This document shows positions 31,887 to 42,572 of a stretch of DNA of 64,000 bases, piece after piece; the first letter of the stretch is position 1; the number at the start of each line of letters is the position of its first letter. Under the pieces are notes generated by a model. It saw nothing but the letters and a program-made list of their open reading frames with translations, did not search any database and had not been told where the DNA came from. Origin of the DNA: an uncultured Opitutales bacterium (GTDB lineage Bacteria > Verrucomicrobiota > Verrucomicrobiia > Opitutales > Seribacteraceae). The position numbers were made by a program, and so were the translations under genes. The stretch is taken from positions 42,203 through 106,202 of the forward strand of contig CALSTX010000015.1 of the NCBI GenBank assembly GCA_943789375.1, given 5' to 3'.

Positions 31887-32864
31887 ATGCCAGAATCCAA
31901 AAAAACTAGTCATAAAAATTCCTCGAAGGAAGAGGAAAGAAAACCAAGTCAGTCCGAGAATAGCGCAGTAAATTCCTCTCGAGCAAAGAGGGAAAATGAT
32001 GCACCGCCTAAAGCCAGTCGCCCTCGGAAGCCCAGAAATTCATCGGGTCTTAAAAAACCAGCATCGCCGCAGCCTCCTGCAGATCAAAGGCAAAGGACTA
32101 GAACGGTTCTTGATCTTGCCAAATTAAAAGGGAAGCAAAATATCGTTGGGCTTACCGCCTATGATGCTTTGCTTGGCAGGTTAGTGTCAGAGGCGGGAGT
32201 AGACTTTATTTTAGTAGGTGATTCGGTTGGTACCACCATGCTTGGCTATTCTACAACTATTCCAGTTACCATAAAGGATATGATTCATCATACTGCCGCT
32301 GTACGCCGTGCTCACCCTCAGTGCTTGCTCGTTGCAGACTTACCCTTTGGGGAGGCTAGCTTATCTTTTGATCGCCTCCTTGATTCAGCCCGTTCCCTTA
32401 TGCAGGTCGGTGGTGCTGATGCAGTGAAAATTGAGGGGGGGAAAGATATTGCAGATGACATAGAAAAATTAGTTGCCACGGGAATACCTGTGCTTGGTCA
32501 TATTGGGCTTCTTCCGCAAACCGTTAAGGCGATCGGAGGTTACAGAAAATTCGGAGCCGATCGAGAAGAAGCAGAAAGTTTATACACCGATGCGATCTCT
32601 CTTGAGGAAGCGGGTTGCTTTGCTGTTATCGGAGAAATGATTGATGAAAAGGTGGCATCTGAACTGACTAAGCAAATTCTTCCACCACTCATCGGTATTG
32701 GTTGTGGGTCTGGTTGTGACGGGCAAATTTTGGTTACTACTGATTTACTTGGCTTATCGAACGGTCCCATTCCTTCTTTTGTTAAGCCCAGGCTAGATTT
32801 AAATAAGCAAATTTCTTCGGTTTTGTCTGGCTTTGTTTCGGATTTAAAAAATGCAAGGAAATAG
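31887..32864 (+). CDS. panB: 3-methyl-2-oxobutanoate hydroxymethyltransferase with N-terminal basic extension
   Basis: IVGLTAYDALLGRLVSEAGVDFILVGDSVGTTMLGYSTTIPVT; GHIGLLPQTVKAIGGY. Confidence 0.95.
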   Translation: MPESKKTSHKNSSKEEERKPSQSENSAVNSSRAKRENDAPPKASRPRKPRNSSGLKKPASPQPPADQRQRTRTVLDLAKLKGKQNIVGLTAYDALLGRLVSEAGVDFILVGDSVGTTMLGYSTTIPVTIKDMIHHTAAVRRAHPQCLLVADLPFGEASLSFDRLLDSARSLMQVGGADAVKIEGGKDIADDIEKLVATGIPVLGHIGLLPQTVKAIGGYRKFGADREEAESLYTDAISLEEAGCFAVIGEMIDEKVASELTKQILPPLIGIGCGSGCDGQILVTTDLLGLSNGPIPSFVKPRLDLNKQISSVLSGFVSDLKNARK

Positions 32865-32871
32865 GCAAGGT

Positions 32872-33876
32872 ATGAATTTTTGTATTTTGGGGGCGGGTGC
32901 ATGGGGAACAGCCATGGCTGTTTATTTGAGTAAAATTGGTCATGTAGTGACCCTTGTTCCCAGAAGGGTTGAGCATGCACTTGTTATGGCGAGTGAAAGA
33001 GAAAATACTGAGTACTTGAAAGGAGTTAAGTTTAGCCCCGACCTTCAAGTCGGTTCTGCTATAAAGCCTGCCTTGATGGAATGTGATTATCTCTTTTTTG
33101 CCTGCCCATCCCACGCATTAAGCGAGACCTGTAAGCAAGTTGTTGCAAGGTCAAGGGGAAGTTCGCTACGGTTGAAAGGTGCTTTGGCACTTTGTAAGGG
33201 TTTAGAGCCTGAGACTAACCTCTTTGCCCACCAGGTTATGGAGCGAGAACTAGGATCTAATTTTCGATGTGGTTATGTAACGGGGCCAAGTCATGCAGAG
33301 GATATCGCTGAGGCAAAGCCGGCTGCTATGGTTCTTGCTATGGATGGAAGCGATGCTGAAAGGCAAGAACTTCAAGTTCAGTTAAGTTCATCCTTTTTGC
33401 GTATTTATCGTTCCGACGACCGAGTTGGGGTCGCTTTAGGTAGTTGCCTAAAAAATGTTTATGCCATCGCCACAGGGCTTTCCGATGGCTTGGGGCTTGG
33501 GGATAACGCAAGGGCAGCATTGCTTACTCGTAGTATGAATGAAATGATTACCCTAGGATTGAAAATGGGGGCATCTAGTGAATCTTTTTTTGGTCTCAGT
33601 GGTTTTGGAGACTTGGTTGGGACCTGTATGGGTAAATGGAGTCGGAACCGAAATTTTGGCTTAGCTTTAGCGAAAGAAAACAACCCTGCCCAAATACTTT
33701 CATCTCAGAAAACTGTGGTTGAAGGATATTGGGCAACTTCCTGCTTCCATCAAAAGTGTAAAGAGCTTGGGATTGAAATGCCAATACTGAATCAAGTGTA
33801 TTCAATTTTGTATAAGTCTAAACCCGCTCAACTGGCTTTGGGTGAATTAATGACTAGAGATTTGAAAGCAGAATGA
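32872..33876 (+). CDS. gpsA: Glycerol-3-phosphate dehydrogenase [NAD(P)+]
   Basis: MNFCILGAGAWGTAMAVYLSKIGH, VGVALGSCLKNVYAIATGLSDGLGLGDNARAAL; listed ORF start 32851 overlaps panB, 32872 preferred. Confidence 0.95.
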   Translation: MNFCILGAGAWGTAMAVYLSKIGHVVTLVPRRVEHALVMASERENTEYLKGVKFSPDLQVGSAIKPALMECDYLFFACPSHALSETCKQVVARSRGSSLRLKGALALCKGLEPETNLFAHQVMERELGSNFRCGYVTGPSHAEDIAEAKPAAMVLAMDGSDAERQELQVQLSSSFLRIYRSDDRVGVALGSCLKNVYAIATGLSDGLGLGDNARAALLTRSMNEMITLGLKMGASSESFFGLSGFGDLVGTCMGKWSRNRNFGLALAKENNPAQILSSQKTVVEGYWATSCFHQKCKELGIEMPILNQVYSILYKSKPAQLALGELMTRDLKAE

Positions 33877-33930
33877 TTTCTTTAATCGAATAGGATTTTC
33901 ATTTTTCTCATTTTTCGATATGAAAAAATT

Positions 33931-34599
33931 GTGAACACATCTGAAAGACCACAACTGGAACTACCTAATGGGCAAACCAATGTCCTTTTACATTCCTGTT
34001 GTGCACCATGTGAGGGGGAGGTCATCGAGACAATGTTAGATTCAGGCATCCAACCCACGGTTTTTTTCTACAATCCTAATATTCACCCAAAAAAAGAATA
34101 CGAAATACGGAAATCAGAAGATAAAAAATTCTGCGATAAACTAGGAGTTGCCCATATTGATGTGGACTATGATGTGAGAAACTGGTTCGAGCGGGTGAAG
34201 GGATTGGAGTGGGAGCCCGAGCGTGGTATCCGGTGCACTGCCTGTTTTGATATGAGGTTTGAGAGAACAGCTCTTTATGCTTCAGAAAATAATTTTTCAG
34301 TGTTTACAAGTAGTCTAGGGATTTCCAGATGGAAGAATATGTCTCAGATTAATGATTGTGGGGAGCGTGCTGCAACCCGCTATCAAGACCTTAGTTACTG
34401 GACTTATAATTGGCGGAAATCTGGGGGGTCCCAAAGAATGATAGATATTTCCAAACGTGAAGGTTTTTACCAGCAGGAATATTGTGGCTGTGTCTTTTCT
34501 TTACGGGACACAAACAAATGGAGGCTGGCTCAAGGAAGGAAAAAAATTGAAACGGGAGTGAATTTTTATCAACCGGTCTCATCACCGTGTAAAAAGTAA
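33931..34599 (+). CDS. queH: Epoxyqueuosine reductase QueH
   Basis: [67 protein letters not shown]. Confidence 0.93.
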   Translation: MNTSERPQLELPNGQTNVLLHSCCAPCEGEVIETMLDSGIQPTVFFYNPNIHPKKEYEIRKSEDKKFCDKLGVAHIDVDYDVRNWFERVKGLEWEPERGIRCTACFDMRFERTALYASENNFSVFTSSLGISRWKNMSQINDCGERAATRYQDLSYWTYNWRKSGGSQRMIDISKREGFYQQEYCGCVFSLRDTNKWRLAQGRKKIETGVNFYQPVSSPCKK

Positions 34600-34608
34600 A
34601 GGAAGGTC

Positions 34609-35427
34609 ATGATCAATGCTTACACAGAAACCTGGGAAAGCCTTCAGCGTGAAGCTGAGTTGACTGCGACTAAGGAGCCTATTTTATCAAATGTCTTGGG
34701 TGAATTTGTACTAGACCGTACATCATTTCTTGATGCACTCAGTTGGCGTGTGGCATCACGCCTCGCTAAAGGCACCATATCCGAGTCGGAGCTAAGATCT
34801 TTATTTCAAGACTGTTTTTCAAGTAATCCTGAAACTCTTGTTTCGATTGCTTGTGACCTTGAAGCGGTGAAAGAAAGAGATCCAGCCTGCAATGACTTCT
34901 TAAGCCCCTTTTTATATTTTAAAGGATTTCAGGCTCTTTGTGCATACCGAGTGTGTCATCAACTTTGGCAAAATGAGAGAAACCAATTAGCCCTCTACTT
35001 GCAAAGCCTCGTTACTGTCATTTACTCCGTAGATATTCATCCTGCTGCTAAAATTGGGAAAGGTATTTTATTGGATCATGCCACTGGCTTTGTTGCGGGT
35101 GAGACATGCATAATCGATGATGATGTATCCATTTTGCATGAGGTTACTCTTGGGGGTACAGGAAAAGAACGGGGAGATCGACATCCAAAAATAAGATCAG
35201 GTGTATTGATCGGTGCAGGAGCCAAAATCCTCGGTAATGTTGAAATAGGTGAGGGGGCCCGTGTGGGTGCAAGCAGTGTTGTCTTAAACGATGTCCCTCC
35301 CCGAGTTTCAGTTGCAGGTGTTCCGGCAAAAATTGTGGGTAAGGTGGAACCCGGCGACTTGCCATATCTTGGAATGAATCATTCGATTACACCTCCTGGT
35401 AATTATGAAAATGGAGGTGGGATCTAG
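34609..35427 (+). CDS. cysE: Serine O-acetyltransferase
   Basis: SVDIHPAAKIGKGILLDHATGFVAGETCIIDDDVSILHEVTLGGTGKERGDRHPKI. Confidence 0.93.
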   Translation: MINAYTETWESLQREAELTATKEPILSNVLGEFVLDRTSFLDALSWRVASRLAKGTISESELRSLFQDCFSSNPETLVSIACDLEAVKERDPACNDFLSPFLYFKGFQALCAYRVCHQLWQNERNQLALYLQSLVTVIYSVDIHPAAKIGKGILLDHATGFVAGETCIIDDDVSILHEVTLGGTGKERGDRHPKIRSGVLIGAGAKILGNVEIGEGARVGASSVVLNDVPPRVSVAGVPAKIVGKVEPGDLPYLGMNHSITPPGNYENGGGI

Positions 35428-35479
35428 TTTTTGCCTCCTTACGTTGACGAAATCTACTTAATCTTATTTATCTAATACT

Positions 35480-36760
35480 ATGCAAACTGAGTTGATAGAC
35501 GATGACAGCCCTGAAGCGCCTGTTGTAAGTGAGAAGTCAGAAAAGGCTGAAAGTTCTTCAGTTTCTTTCGAAAAGAAAAAAGGGAAAAAGGTAGAAGATC
35601 TTGAGGTAAAAGATGCCCAAATGATTTTCCAAACTGTCTGGCATGAGCTTGAGCAAGATGTGGGCACTGAAAACCTGCGGTTTCCTGCTGAGATATTTTG
35701 GCTTAATGGTGCACCTGGAGCAGGGAAGGGGACGCAGACAGAATTTATTATGGAGTTTCGTGATCTCACAGAAAAGCCTATTATTGTCAGCGAGCTATTA
35801 AAGTCCCCAGAAGCTCGTAAGAAAATTGATGCAGGCTTGCTTGCAGGAGATCGTGAGGTTACCAAGCTTGTTTTGAGTACTTTGCTAGATCCAAATTATG
35901 AAAGTGGTGCGATTGTGGATGGCTTTCCTAGGACTAAAACTCAAGTGGAGTGCCTGAAACTTTTTCATGGTAGACTCTCTGAGCTTCGCAGCAAGTATTT
36001 GGGTACTTTTCAGGAATCTCAGTTTCCAAAGCCACGATTTCACATTATCATGCTTTTTATTGACGAAGAGGAAAGCGTCCGCCGTCAGTTGCTTCGTGGG
36101 CAACGAGCCATTGCCCATAATGCAGAGGTCGAAGCCTCAGGAGTGGGAGGGAAATGGGAGCTACGAAGGACCGACCTAAATGATGAAGCTGCTCATAGGC
36201 GTTATAAAACATTTAAAGAATCAACTTATGATTCCCTCACGACACTGAGAGAAGTTTTTCACTATCATTTTATTAACGCCCACGGAAGTGTTATTGAAGT
36301 CCAGCAAAGGATTATATCAGAGTTAAAATATCAAAGCTCTTTGGAGTTAGATCAACCGACTTATGACCGCATCTCATCGATTCCCCTCGCGGAAAAACTT
36401 TCATTACACGCAAGACAGGTTTTAGTTCACCGTTTAGATTCTTATGAGAAGTTTCATTCCGAATTGTTTGAGAAAGTGGTTGGGCTCATTAAGTCAAAAT
36501 TTATACCTGTTGTAGAAAAACATTCTATATCCGGCCTTGCCTATATTAATTCAGAGCACCCAGTTTTTGATGATCCTCTAGCCATTGCTATGCTAATTGA
36601 TGTTTTTACCGAAAGAGGTTTCACCGCTGTTGTTGATATCAGAAGGATGGAGGTTCCCTCCCGAGTTGACCCTAAAACCTACGAGATTATAAATCGGGTA
36701 AAGAAAGTTTATCGCGTTCGTATCAATTTTGATGGTTCCAAGATTAGGCGGGGCATCTGA
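35480..36760 (+). CDS. Adenylate kinase-like NMP kinase with N- and C-terminal extensions
   Basis: P-loop [38 protein letters not shown]; 426 aa versus ~215 aa for a typical Adk. Confidence 0.8.
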   Translation: MQTELIDDDSPEAPVVSEKSEKAESSSVSFEKKKGKKVEDLEVKDAQMIFQTVWHELEQDVGTENLRFPAEIFWLNGAPGAGKGTQTEFIMEFRDLTEKPIIVSELLKSPEARKKIDAGLLAGDREVTKLVLSTLLDPNYESGAIVDGFPRTKTQVECLKLFHGRLSELRSKYLGTFQESQFPKPRFHIIMLFIDEEESVRRQLLRGQRAIAHNAEVEASGVGGKWELRRTDLNDEAAHRRYKTFKESTYDSLTTLREVFHYHFINAHGSVIEVQQRIISELKYQSSLELDQPTYDRISSIPLAEKLSLHARQVLVHRLDSYEKFHSELFEKVVGLIKSKFIPVVEKHSISGLAYINSEHPVFDDPLAIAMLIDVFTERGFTAVVDIRRMEVPSRVDPKTYEIINRVKKVYRVRINFDGSKIRRGI

Positions 36761-36785
36761 TTTTTTACATTTAATCTATCAAGCA

Positions 36786-37901
36786 ATGGATACACGCTAT
36801 TTAAAGTTAGCTCACAATCTTGTTTCTCACTCAACGAAAATTGAGAAGGGTGATAAAGTACTCATACATTCGTTCGACATTCCTGAGCAAATGTCAATTG
36901 CACTCATTCGTGCGGTCAGGGAACGTGGAGGGAATCCCTATTCTCAGATTCAATCTGCCCGAGTTGATCGAGAATGTATCTTGGGTGCCACTGAAGAGCA
37001 GTTGTCTGCAAGTTTATCATGGGAACTCGACCGGATGAAATTTATGGATGCCTACATTGCAGTGCGTGGGAGCGGTAATGTATTTGAGAATTCAGACTTA
37101 CCATCAGAGGATATGAACAGGGCGATTAAAGCTTTAAAGCCGGTACTTGATTGGAGAGTGAAGAAAACAAAATGGTGTATTTTACGTTGGCCAACCCCCT
37201 CCATGGCCCAGCAGGCAAAAATGAGTACAGAATCTTTTGAGAATTTCTTTTTCAACGCATGCTGTATGGATTATTCTAAAATGATCCCGGGTATGGTTGC
37301 TTTAGAAAAAAGAATGAAGGAAGCCGATCAGGTTAAGATAACCGGTCCCAAAACTGATTTACAATTTTCTATTAAAGGTATTAGTGCTGTTTCATGTGGT
37401 GGTACTCATAACATACCAGACGGCGAAGTTTTTTCATGTCCCGTTCGGGATAGCGTCAACGGAACTGTTTTCTTCAACGCAGACACGATTTATCAAGGAA
37501 GTGCTTTTTCTGGTATATCACTAACCTTTCAAAACGGTCGTATTGTCGAAGCGACTTCCTCATCCAATCAAGATAAACTCAATGAGATATTAGATTCGGA
37601 TGAAGGTTCGCGGTTTATAGGTGAGTTCGCGATAGCTTTTAATCCTATGATTCGGGAACCTATGCTTGATATTCTTTTCGATGAGAAAATTGATGGCTCG
37701 TTCCATTTTACTCCGGGCCAAGCTTATGAAGAGGCAAATAATGGAAATAAGTCACAAGTTCATTGGGATATGGTCTCCATCCAACGCCCTGAGTGGGGTG
37801 GGGGTGAGATTTGGTTTGATGGAGAGTTAATTAGAAAAGACGGACTTTTTGTCACTCAGGACCTGCAAGAGTTAAACCCTAGCTATCTCTTGGCTGAATA
37901 A
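36786..37901 (+). CDS. M29-family aminopeptidase
   Basis: [63 protein letters not shown] at 36786 preferred over listed 36729, which overlaps the upstream gene. Confidence 0.88.
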   Translation: MDTRYLKLAHNLVSHSTKIEKGDKVLIHSFDIPEQMSIALIRAVRERGGNPYSQIQSARVDRECILGATEEQLSASLSWELDRMKFMDAYIAVRGSGNVFENSDLPSEDMNRAIKALKPVLDWRVKKTKWCILRWPTPSMAQQAKMSTESFENFFFNACCMDYSKMIPGMVALEKRMKEADQVKITGPKTDLQFSIKGISAVSCGGTHNIPDGEVFSCPVRDSVNGTVFFNADTIYQGSAFSGISLTFQNGRIVEATSSSNQDKLNEILDSDEGSRFIGEFAIAFNPMIREPMLDILFDEKIDGSFHFTPGQAYEEANNGNKSQVHWDMVSIQRPEWGGGEIWFDGELIRKDGLFVTQDLQELNPSYLLAE

Positions 37902-37905
37902 GAAG

Positions 37906-38907
37906 GTGATGAGTTTTTCGGTTACTCAATTTATTAATCAATTGCCGAAGACTGAAACCCACCTTCATATAGAAGGTGCATTACCTTGGCATTTATTAGA
38001 ACAAATAAATCCCGAAAAGTTCTCCACCGTCCCCTTTTTTCGTGAGCCAGATTTTAGATATGATAGCTTTGAGCAATTTGAAACTATATTAATTGATCAT
38101 GCCCTGGCTTTCTTTGATTCTCCAGAGTCATATTTTGAGGCTTCAAAAGTGATTTTCGAAAATCATTTAAAGCAAAATGTAAAATATGTGGAGACAAGTT
38201 TTCATGCAGGAATGATTGAGTACCTCAAGGTCCCGGGGGATGAAATTATTAAAGCAATTTTAGCTGCAGTTCCATCCGGCTTAGAGGTGAGAGTTTTTCT
38301 TGGCATTAGTCGAAATCTTTACACAAAATACCTTGGTCCAAAACTGGAAGCTGCGATTTCCTCCTGGTCTGAGTTGTCAGGCATTGATTTACACGGTCTT
38401 GAAAGCTTACCAATGGAGTCATGGACTGCCCCCTTTTGGCAGAAAGCCAGAGACTATGGAAAAACTGTAAAAGCCCACGCTGGAGAATTTGGTCCTGCAA
38501 AAAACGTTTTACAGGCGATTGAGCAATTAGGTGTTCAGCGAATTCAGCATGGAACAAAATCTATCGAATGCGAAGAAGTAATGGCTGTTGTAAAAGACCA
38601 TAATATTACTTTTGATATGTGCCCTATAAGTAATTTTAAGCTTCGGGTTATCGAAAATTGGCAAGACCATCCATTACCTCAATTTTTAGAGGAAAAAATT
38701 TGCTGCACTCTGAGTACGGATGATCCATTTTCTTTTAATAATTCCTTAACTGAAGAATACCAGGTGGGTTATGAAAAATTAGGGCTTGGTTTACCGGAGT
38801 TGGCCAGACTTGCTAGCAATGGCTTCAAAAATGCGGATATAGATGTAAATTCAAAAGATTTTTGGCTTAGTGAAATTCATGATCATCTTTTGGATTTCTC
38901 AGTGTAA
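37906..38907 (+). CDS. Adenosine deaminase-family protein
   Basis: LPKTETHLHIEGALP, VKAHAGEFG, RIQHGTKSIE, STDDPFSF. Confidence 0.88.
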   Translation: MMSFSVTQFINQLPKTETHLHIEGALPWHLLEQINPEKFSTVPFFREPDFRYDSFEQFETILIDHALAFFDSPESYFEASKVIFENHLKQNVKYVETSFHAGMIEYLKVPGDEIIKAILAAVPSGLEVRVFLGISRNLYTKYLGPKLEAAISSWSELSGIDLHGLESLPMESWTAPFWQKARDYGKTVKAHAGEFGPAKNVLQAIEQLGVQRIQHGTKSIECEEVMAVVKDHNITFDMCPISNFKLRVIENWQDHPLPQFLEEKICCTLSTDDPFSFNNSLTEEYQVGYEKLGLGLPELARLASNGFKNADIDVNSKDFWLSEIHDHLLDFSV

Positions 38908-38909
38908 AG

Positions 38910-39857
38910 ATGTCAAGAGACCTGTTCATATGCCCAGATGGCTCTCAAGGTCGGGTTGATAAAGTGTTGTCTGAACTCTTTCCGGAGGTAAGTCGAAATC
39001 TGATTAGAAAAGCACTTGAAGCCGGGCGTGTAACAAGAATTGATGGAGGTTTACTTGAGCCTAAATCAAAAATTCATCAAGGTGATGAGCTGCTTGTTGA
39101 TTTAAGTAGACCCAAGGTTGAACCGTTAAAACCATATGATTATCCACTTGAGGTGCTGTTTGAAGATGAATCTATTCTAGTTATCAACAAACCTACAGGT
39201 ATGGTTACCCATCCTGGAGACGGTACAGGGGAGGATACATTAATTCATGCCATCATTCATTACACTTCTGATATTTGCCCCGTTGGTGCTCCTGATCGCC
39301 CAGGAATTGTCCATCGCCTCGACAAAGATACCAGTGGGGTAATGGTAATTGCCAAGACGGAGCAAGCTTATCATGAACTTGTCTCTCAATTTGCTGAACG
39401 CAAAGTCGATAAGCATTACATTGCCTTGGTTTGTGGGGATATGCAGGGACCTGAAGGAGAATTTAATGGTCCAATTACCAGGCACCCTAAAGTTAGAGTC
39501 AAAATGACTGTTTCAGCATCAGGTAAGCCAGCGATAACAAAGTGGCAGACTCTGTGTAATTATGGGCAAGATTTCACACTAGTGAAATGTAAAATTTTAA
39601 CCGGAAGAACTCACCAGATCCGTGTTCACTTTTCGGATGCTCGTTATCCATTGGTTGGCGATGCCACATATGGAAGCAAGAAAATGGAGAAAAAAGAACT
39701 TTTCCCCCGTCTGATGCTCCATGCAAGAGAACTTGGATTGAAGCATCCCGTAACTCAAAAAGAAATGGTTTGGAAGGCTCCTCTCCCCAATGATTTTCAG
39801 GCTGTAATCAAACAATTGACTTTAAAGTATGATGTGGATTTCATCAAATTGGCTTAG
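38910..39857 (+). CDS. RluD-like RNA pseudouridine synthase
   Basis: S4-like N-terminus, GIVHRLDKDTSGVMVIAKT, LTGRTHQIRVHF. Confidence 0.95.
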   Translation: MSRDLFICPDGSQGRVDKVLSELFPEVSRNLIRKALEAGRVTRIDGGLLEPKSKIHQGDELLVDLSRPKVEPLKPYDYPLEVLFEDESILVINKPTGMVTHPGDGTGEDTLIHAIIHYTSDICPVGAPDRPGIVHRLDKDTSGVMVIAKTEQAYHELVSQFAERKVDKHYIALVCGDMQGPEGEFNGPITRHPKVRVKMTVSASGKPAITKWQTLCNYGQDFTLVKCKILTGRTHQIRVHFSDARYPLVGDATYGSKKMEKKELFPRLMLHARELGLKHPVTQKEMVWKAPLPNDFQAVIKQLTLKYDVDFIKLA

Positions 39858-39866
39858 CCCTAGTGT

Positions 39867-40682
39867 TTAAGCTTCTGGCTTAAGATCTGTAGTGATCAGG
39901 TCATAGGCAGTGTCAATATCATCAATAATTTGAAATAATTCAAGATCCTCCGGAGATACAACTCCCCATTTTACAAATTGATTGAAATTAATCAGTCCCT
40001 CCCAAAAATCTTTACCGTATAAGTAGATTTTTATATCTTTTGAAACTTTTTTGGTTTGGATGAGTGTAAGGACTTCAAATAATTCATCCATTGTCCCAAA
40101 CCCTCCTGGAAAGGCTATTACTACTTTCGCATGGTACAGAAAATAGAACTTTCGAATAAAAAAATAATGGAATTCAAAAGAAAGTTCTCGGGTTGCAAAT
40201 TCATTTACACCTTGCTCAAAAGGTAGGCTGATCCCGAGTGCCACAGACTTAGCATCGGCTTTATTGGCGCCTTTGTTTGCAGCTTCCATCATGCCTGGGC
40301 CTCCACCTGAGCAAACATAATACCTTTCATCCTCATGGAAATTATTTTTGGACCAAAGGGATAATCTCCTCGAGAGTTCTTGGGCTTCATCAAAATATTT
40401 CGACAAAAGTACAATATTTTCAGCTTTTTGGAGGAGAACTTTTTGCTCATCTGTACGTTCTTCTTCTTCTGGGTGCTTACTTTTCAGTGTGGAGAGTTCT
40501 TCTTTAGCAAGATCATAAGGTTTTGATCTGGCTGAGCCAAAAAAAACAATCGTATTTTCTACCTTTAACTCTTTGAGCTTATGCCCAGGTTCCATGAGTT
40601 CGCAAAGCACTCGGATTGGGCGAGCTTCATGACTGTGAAGGAAATCTAAGTTTTCGTATGCCTTACAAATATCTTTGTCCAT
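39867..40682 (-). CDS. LOG-family protein
   Basis: CSGGGPGMMEAANKGA and AFPGGFGTMDELFEVLTLIQ. Confidence 0.93.
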   Translation of the reverse strand: MDKDICKAYENLDFLHSHEARPIRVLCELMEPGHKLKELKVENTIVFFGSARSKPYDLAKEELSTLKSKHPEEEERTDEQKVLLQKAENIVLLSKYFDEAQELSRRLSLWSKNNFHEDERYYVCSGGGPGMMEAANKGANKADAKSVALGISLPFEQGVNEFATRELSFEFHYFFIRKFYFLYHAKVVIAFPGGFGTMDELFEVLTLIQTKKVSKDIKIYLYGKDFWEGLINFNQFVKWGVVSPEDLELFQIIDDIDTAYDLITTDLKPEA

Positions 40683-40881
40683 GCGATAAACATCGCGCTA
40701 CCTAGCCAAAAAGAAAAGGGGAAAGGAACAAAATTTGATTTTTTATTAAAGTCGAGAAAGTATCGGTCGATTATGAGATTAGCCGCATGGAAGTGGCTCT
40801 CAGTAAATTGGTTCGATCCACAGGAGGTAGATACGAATCACAACCTTATTATCGCTCGTTACGAGCCAATTATTTCAAGTT

Positions 40882-41151
40882 GTGATACATTTCAAAGATT
40901 ACCTACAAGGCAAAGCTTCCAAATCCCCTGTTCAATCATCAACCGATCCAAAAGGAGGTGATGATGGAAATATTATTCCGTTTCGTGTTTCAAATCCATC
41001 ACCTGATATATCCAGAGTTCAAATTGCGACCCTTGTTGATAAATTGATGGAAATGCCGGACGATGAGGTACACCCTCAAGACTTTAATCTGCATGACAAG
41101 TCAGTAGATCCCTTTGAGTGTATTGCAGAAAAAATCCTTTCTGAATTGTAG
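40882..41151 (+). CDS. Hypothetical protein (89 aa)
   Basis: GTG-start ORF, acidic C-terminal part; no family recognised. Confidence 0.4.
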   Translation: MIHFKDYLQGKASKSPVQSSTDPKGGDDGNIIPFRVSNPSPDISRVQIATLVDKLMEMPDDEVHPQDFNLHDKSVDPFECIAEKILSEL

Positions 41152-41285
41152 AGAATTGCTTGATTTTCTTTACGAAAGTTTTTTTTGCTCGGTCGTAAAT
41201 TACCCCTTATTGCATAAAAGCTAACTTTGTAAGATGTGTTGTTTTTTATTTACCAAATCACTTCAAGGATGCAATTTATATACTA

Positions 41286-41846
41286 ATGGTTAACTTTATT
41301 AGGGTATTACTTCTGTCTTTTCTTTTCTCCTGTGGTTGCTCCACAGACGAAAGTCCTGAAAAAGAGAAATCAATTACTTCGAGGGAAGTGAAAAAGCTTG
41401 TAGTTCCCGCTCTCCCTAAACCCTTATTTTATTCAAAAGACCGAACGGAAAAAGAAATTGTAGAGGATTTCCCTAAACCTGTTCCCAGCTATCCAACCAT
41501 TGGGCGAGATGATACTGAAACTCATGAAGGTGGAGTTCTATACCGTAAAAACATTGATCGTCCATTTACTGGCAGACTTGTTGAAAAGTATCATAATGGC
41601 TCAATTTCCCTTGAAGCATCCTATCTGGATGGCTTACCGCACGGGCAACAACTCCGCCGTTTTGAAAATGGAAAACCAGCCCTCGAAGCAATTTTTGATT
41701 TCGGCGTTCTTTCTGGTATCAAAACCAGATGGTGGGAAAGTGGTGGTGTTCGCGAGGAAGAATATTGGAGTGAAGGTAAATTTTTTGGAAGACGGTTGTG
41801 GGATGAGTCCGGAAGAATAATTCGGGAAGAAATGGTATCCAACTAG
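41286..41846 (+). CDS. Lipoprotein with MORN-like/YwqK-type repeats
   Basis: Lipobox FLFSCGC; repeats GRLVEKYHNGSISLEASYLDGLPHG, QLRRFENGKPALEAIFDFGVLSG, RWWESGGVREEEYWSEGKFFG. Confidence 0.75.
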   Translation: MVNFIRVLLLSFLFSCGCSTDESPEKEKSITSREVKKLVVPALPKPLFYSKDRTEKEIVEDFPKPVPSYPTIGRDDTETHEGGVLYRKNIDRPFTGRLVEKYHNGSISLEASYLDGLPHGQQLRRFENGKPALEAIFDFGVLSGIKTRWWESGGVREEEYWSEGKFFGRRLWDESGRIIREEMVSN

Positions 41847-41867
41847 TAAGCCTTTCTTATTTATTCT

Positions 41868-42569
41868 TTGATTTTGAAATTTTCACTTCCCCGGTTTCTT
41901 TGCTTTTTCTGTCTGCTCGGTGTTTTCATCGGTCACAGTAGTCGTGCACTTGACACCAATTCATCCCAAAAAAAAATTGAGATCATTCGAGTTATACAGC
42001 CAGGAGTTTTTGATCTTCAATCATCCGATTATTTAGTAAGGATGAGAGCTTGGGGGGTATCTTTCCCTACGCGTGGACAACCTGGTTACGAGGCAGCCCT
42101 AGCGTTTACTGAAAAGAAGTTAATTTCTATAATTCCTGGTATTACGGTCAAACGGGAGTTTGATGACTTAAATTTTAAAGTTGTTGATGTTGAATTGGCA
42201 GGAGGAAGTACAAGCTTCAGTAAGGATGCAATAACTTTTGGCGTAGGATGGCACAACGAAGTAGAAACAAATAGGTATGGACCTTTCCTAATGGCACAAC
42301 TAAAAGCCAAGAGGATGAAGACAGGAATATGGGGGACAGAGTTTGATTATAACATCTCTAGTCTGCCGCAGAAACCAAAGCCACAATTGCCAACCTTATT
42401 TAATCAAAGGCAGAATTTTATACCAAGTATAAGCTTTTGGGTCACTTCATTTGGGAAAATTCACCGCCCTGAATGTAGTTTCTATGAAAGGGGGAGAGGG
42501 ACACTTTCAACCAAGCCAAAGGGAAGTGATTGCCGGATATGCGGTGGTCGCAAGCTTAGGAGCAGGTGA
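41868..42569 (+). CDS. Exported staphylococcal nuclease-like fold protein with C-terminal Cys/His motif
   Basis: Signal peptide; SNase-like IRVIQPGVFDLQSSDYLVRMRAWGVSFPTRGQPGYEAALAFTEKKL; C-terminal IHRPECSFYERG...DCRICGG. Confidence 0.55.
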   Translation: MILKFSLPRFLCFFCLLGVFIGHSSRALDTNSSQKKIEIIRVIQPGVFDLQSSDYLVRMRAWGVSFPTRGQPGYEAALAFTEKKLISIIPGITVKREFDDLNFKVVDVELAGGSTSFSKDAITFGVGWHNEVETNRYGPFLMAQLKAKRMKTGIWGTEFDYNISSLPQKPKPQLPTLFNQRQNFIPSISFWVTSFGKIHRPECSFYERGRGTLSTKPKGSDCRICGGRKLRSR

Positions 42570-42572
42570 TAA

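Noticed and set aside
40773-40961. 62-aa ORF starting MRLAAWKWLS
   Set aside because: Overlaps the more plausible 40882-41151 ORF in another frame; no supporting evidence.
41286-42569. Toxin-antitoxin pair made of the YwqK-like and SNase-like genes
   Set aside because: Both have export signals and the SNase-like protein appears to lack the catalytic motifs, so a classical TA pair is not supported.
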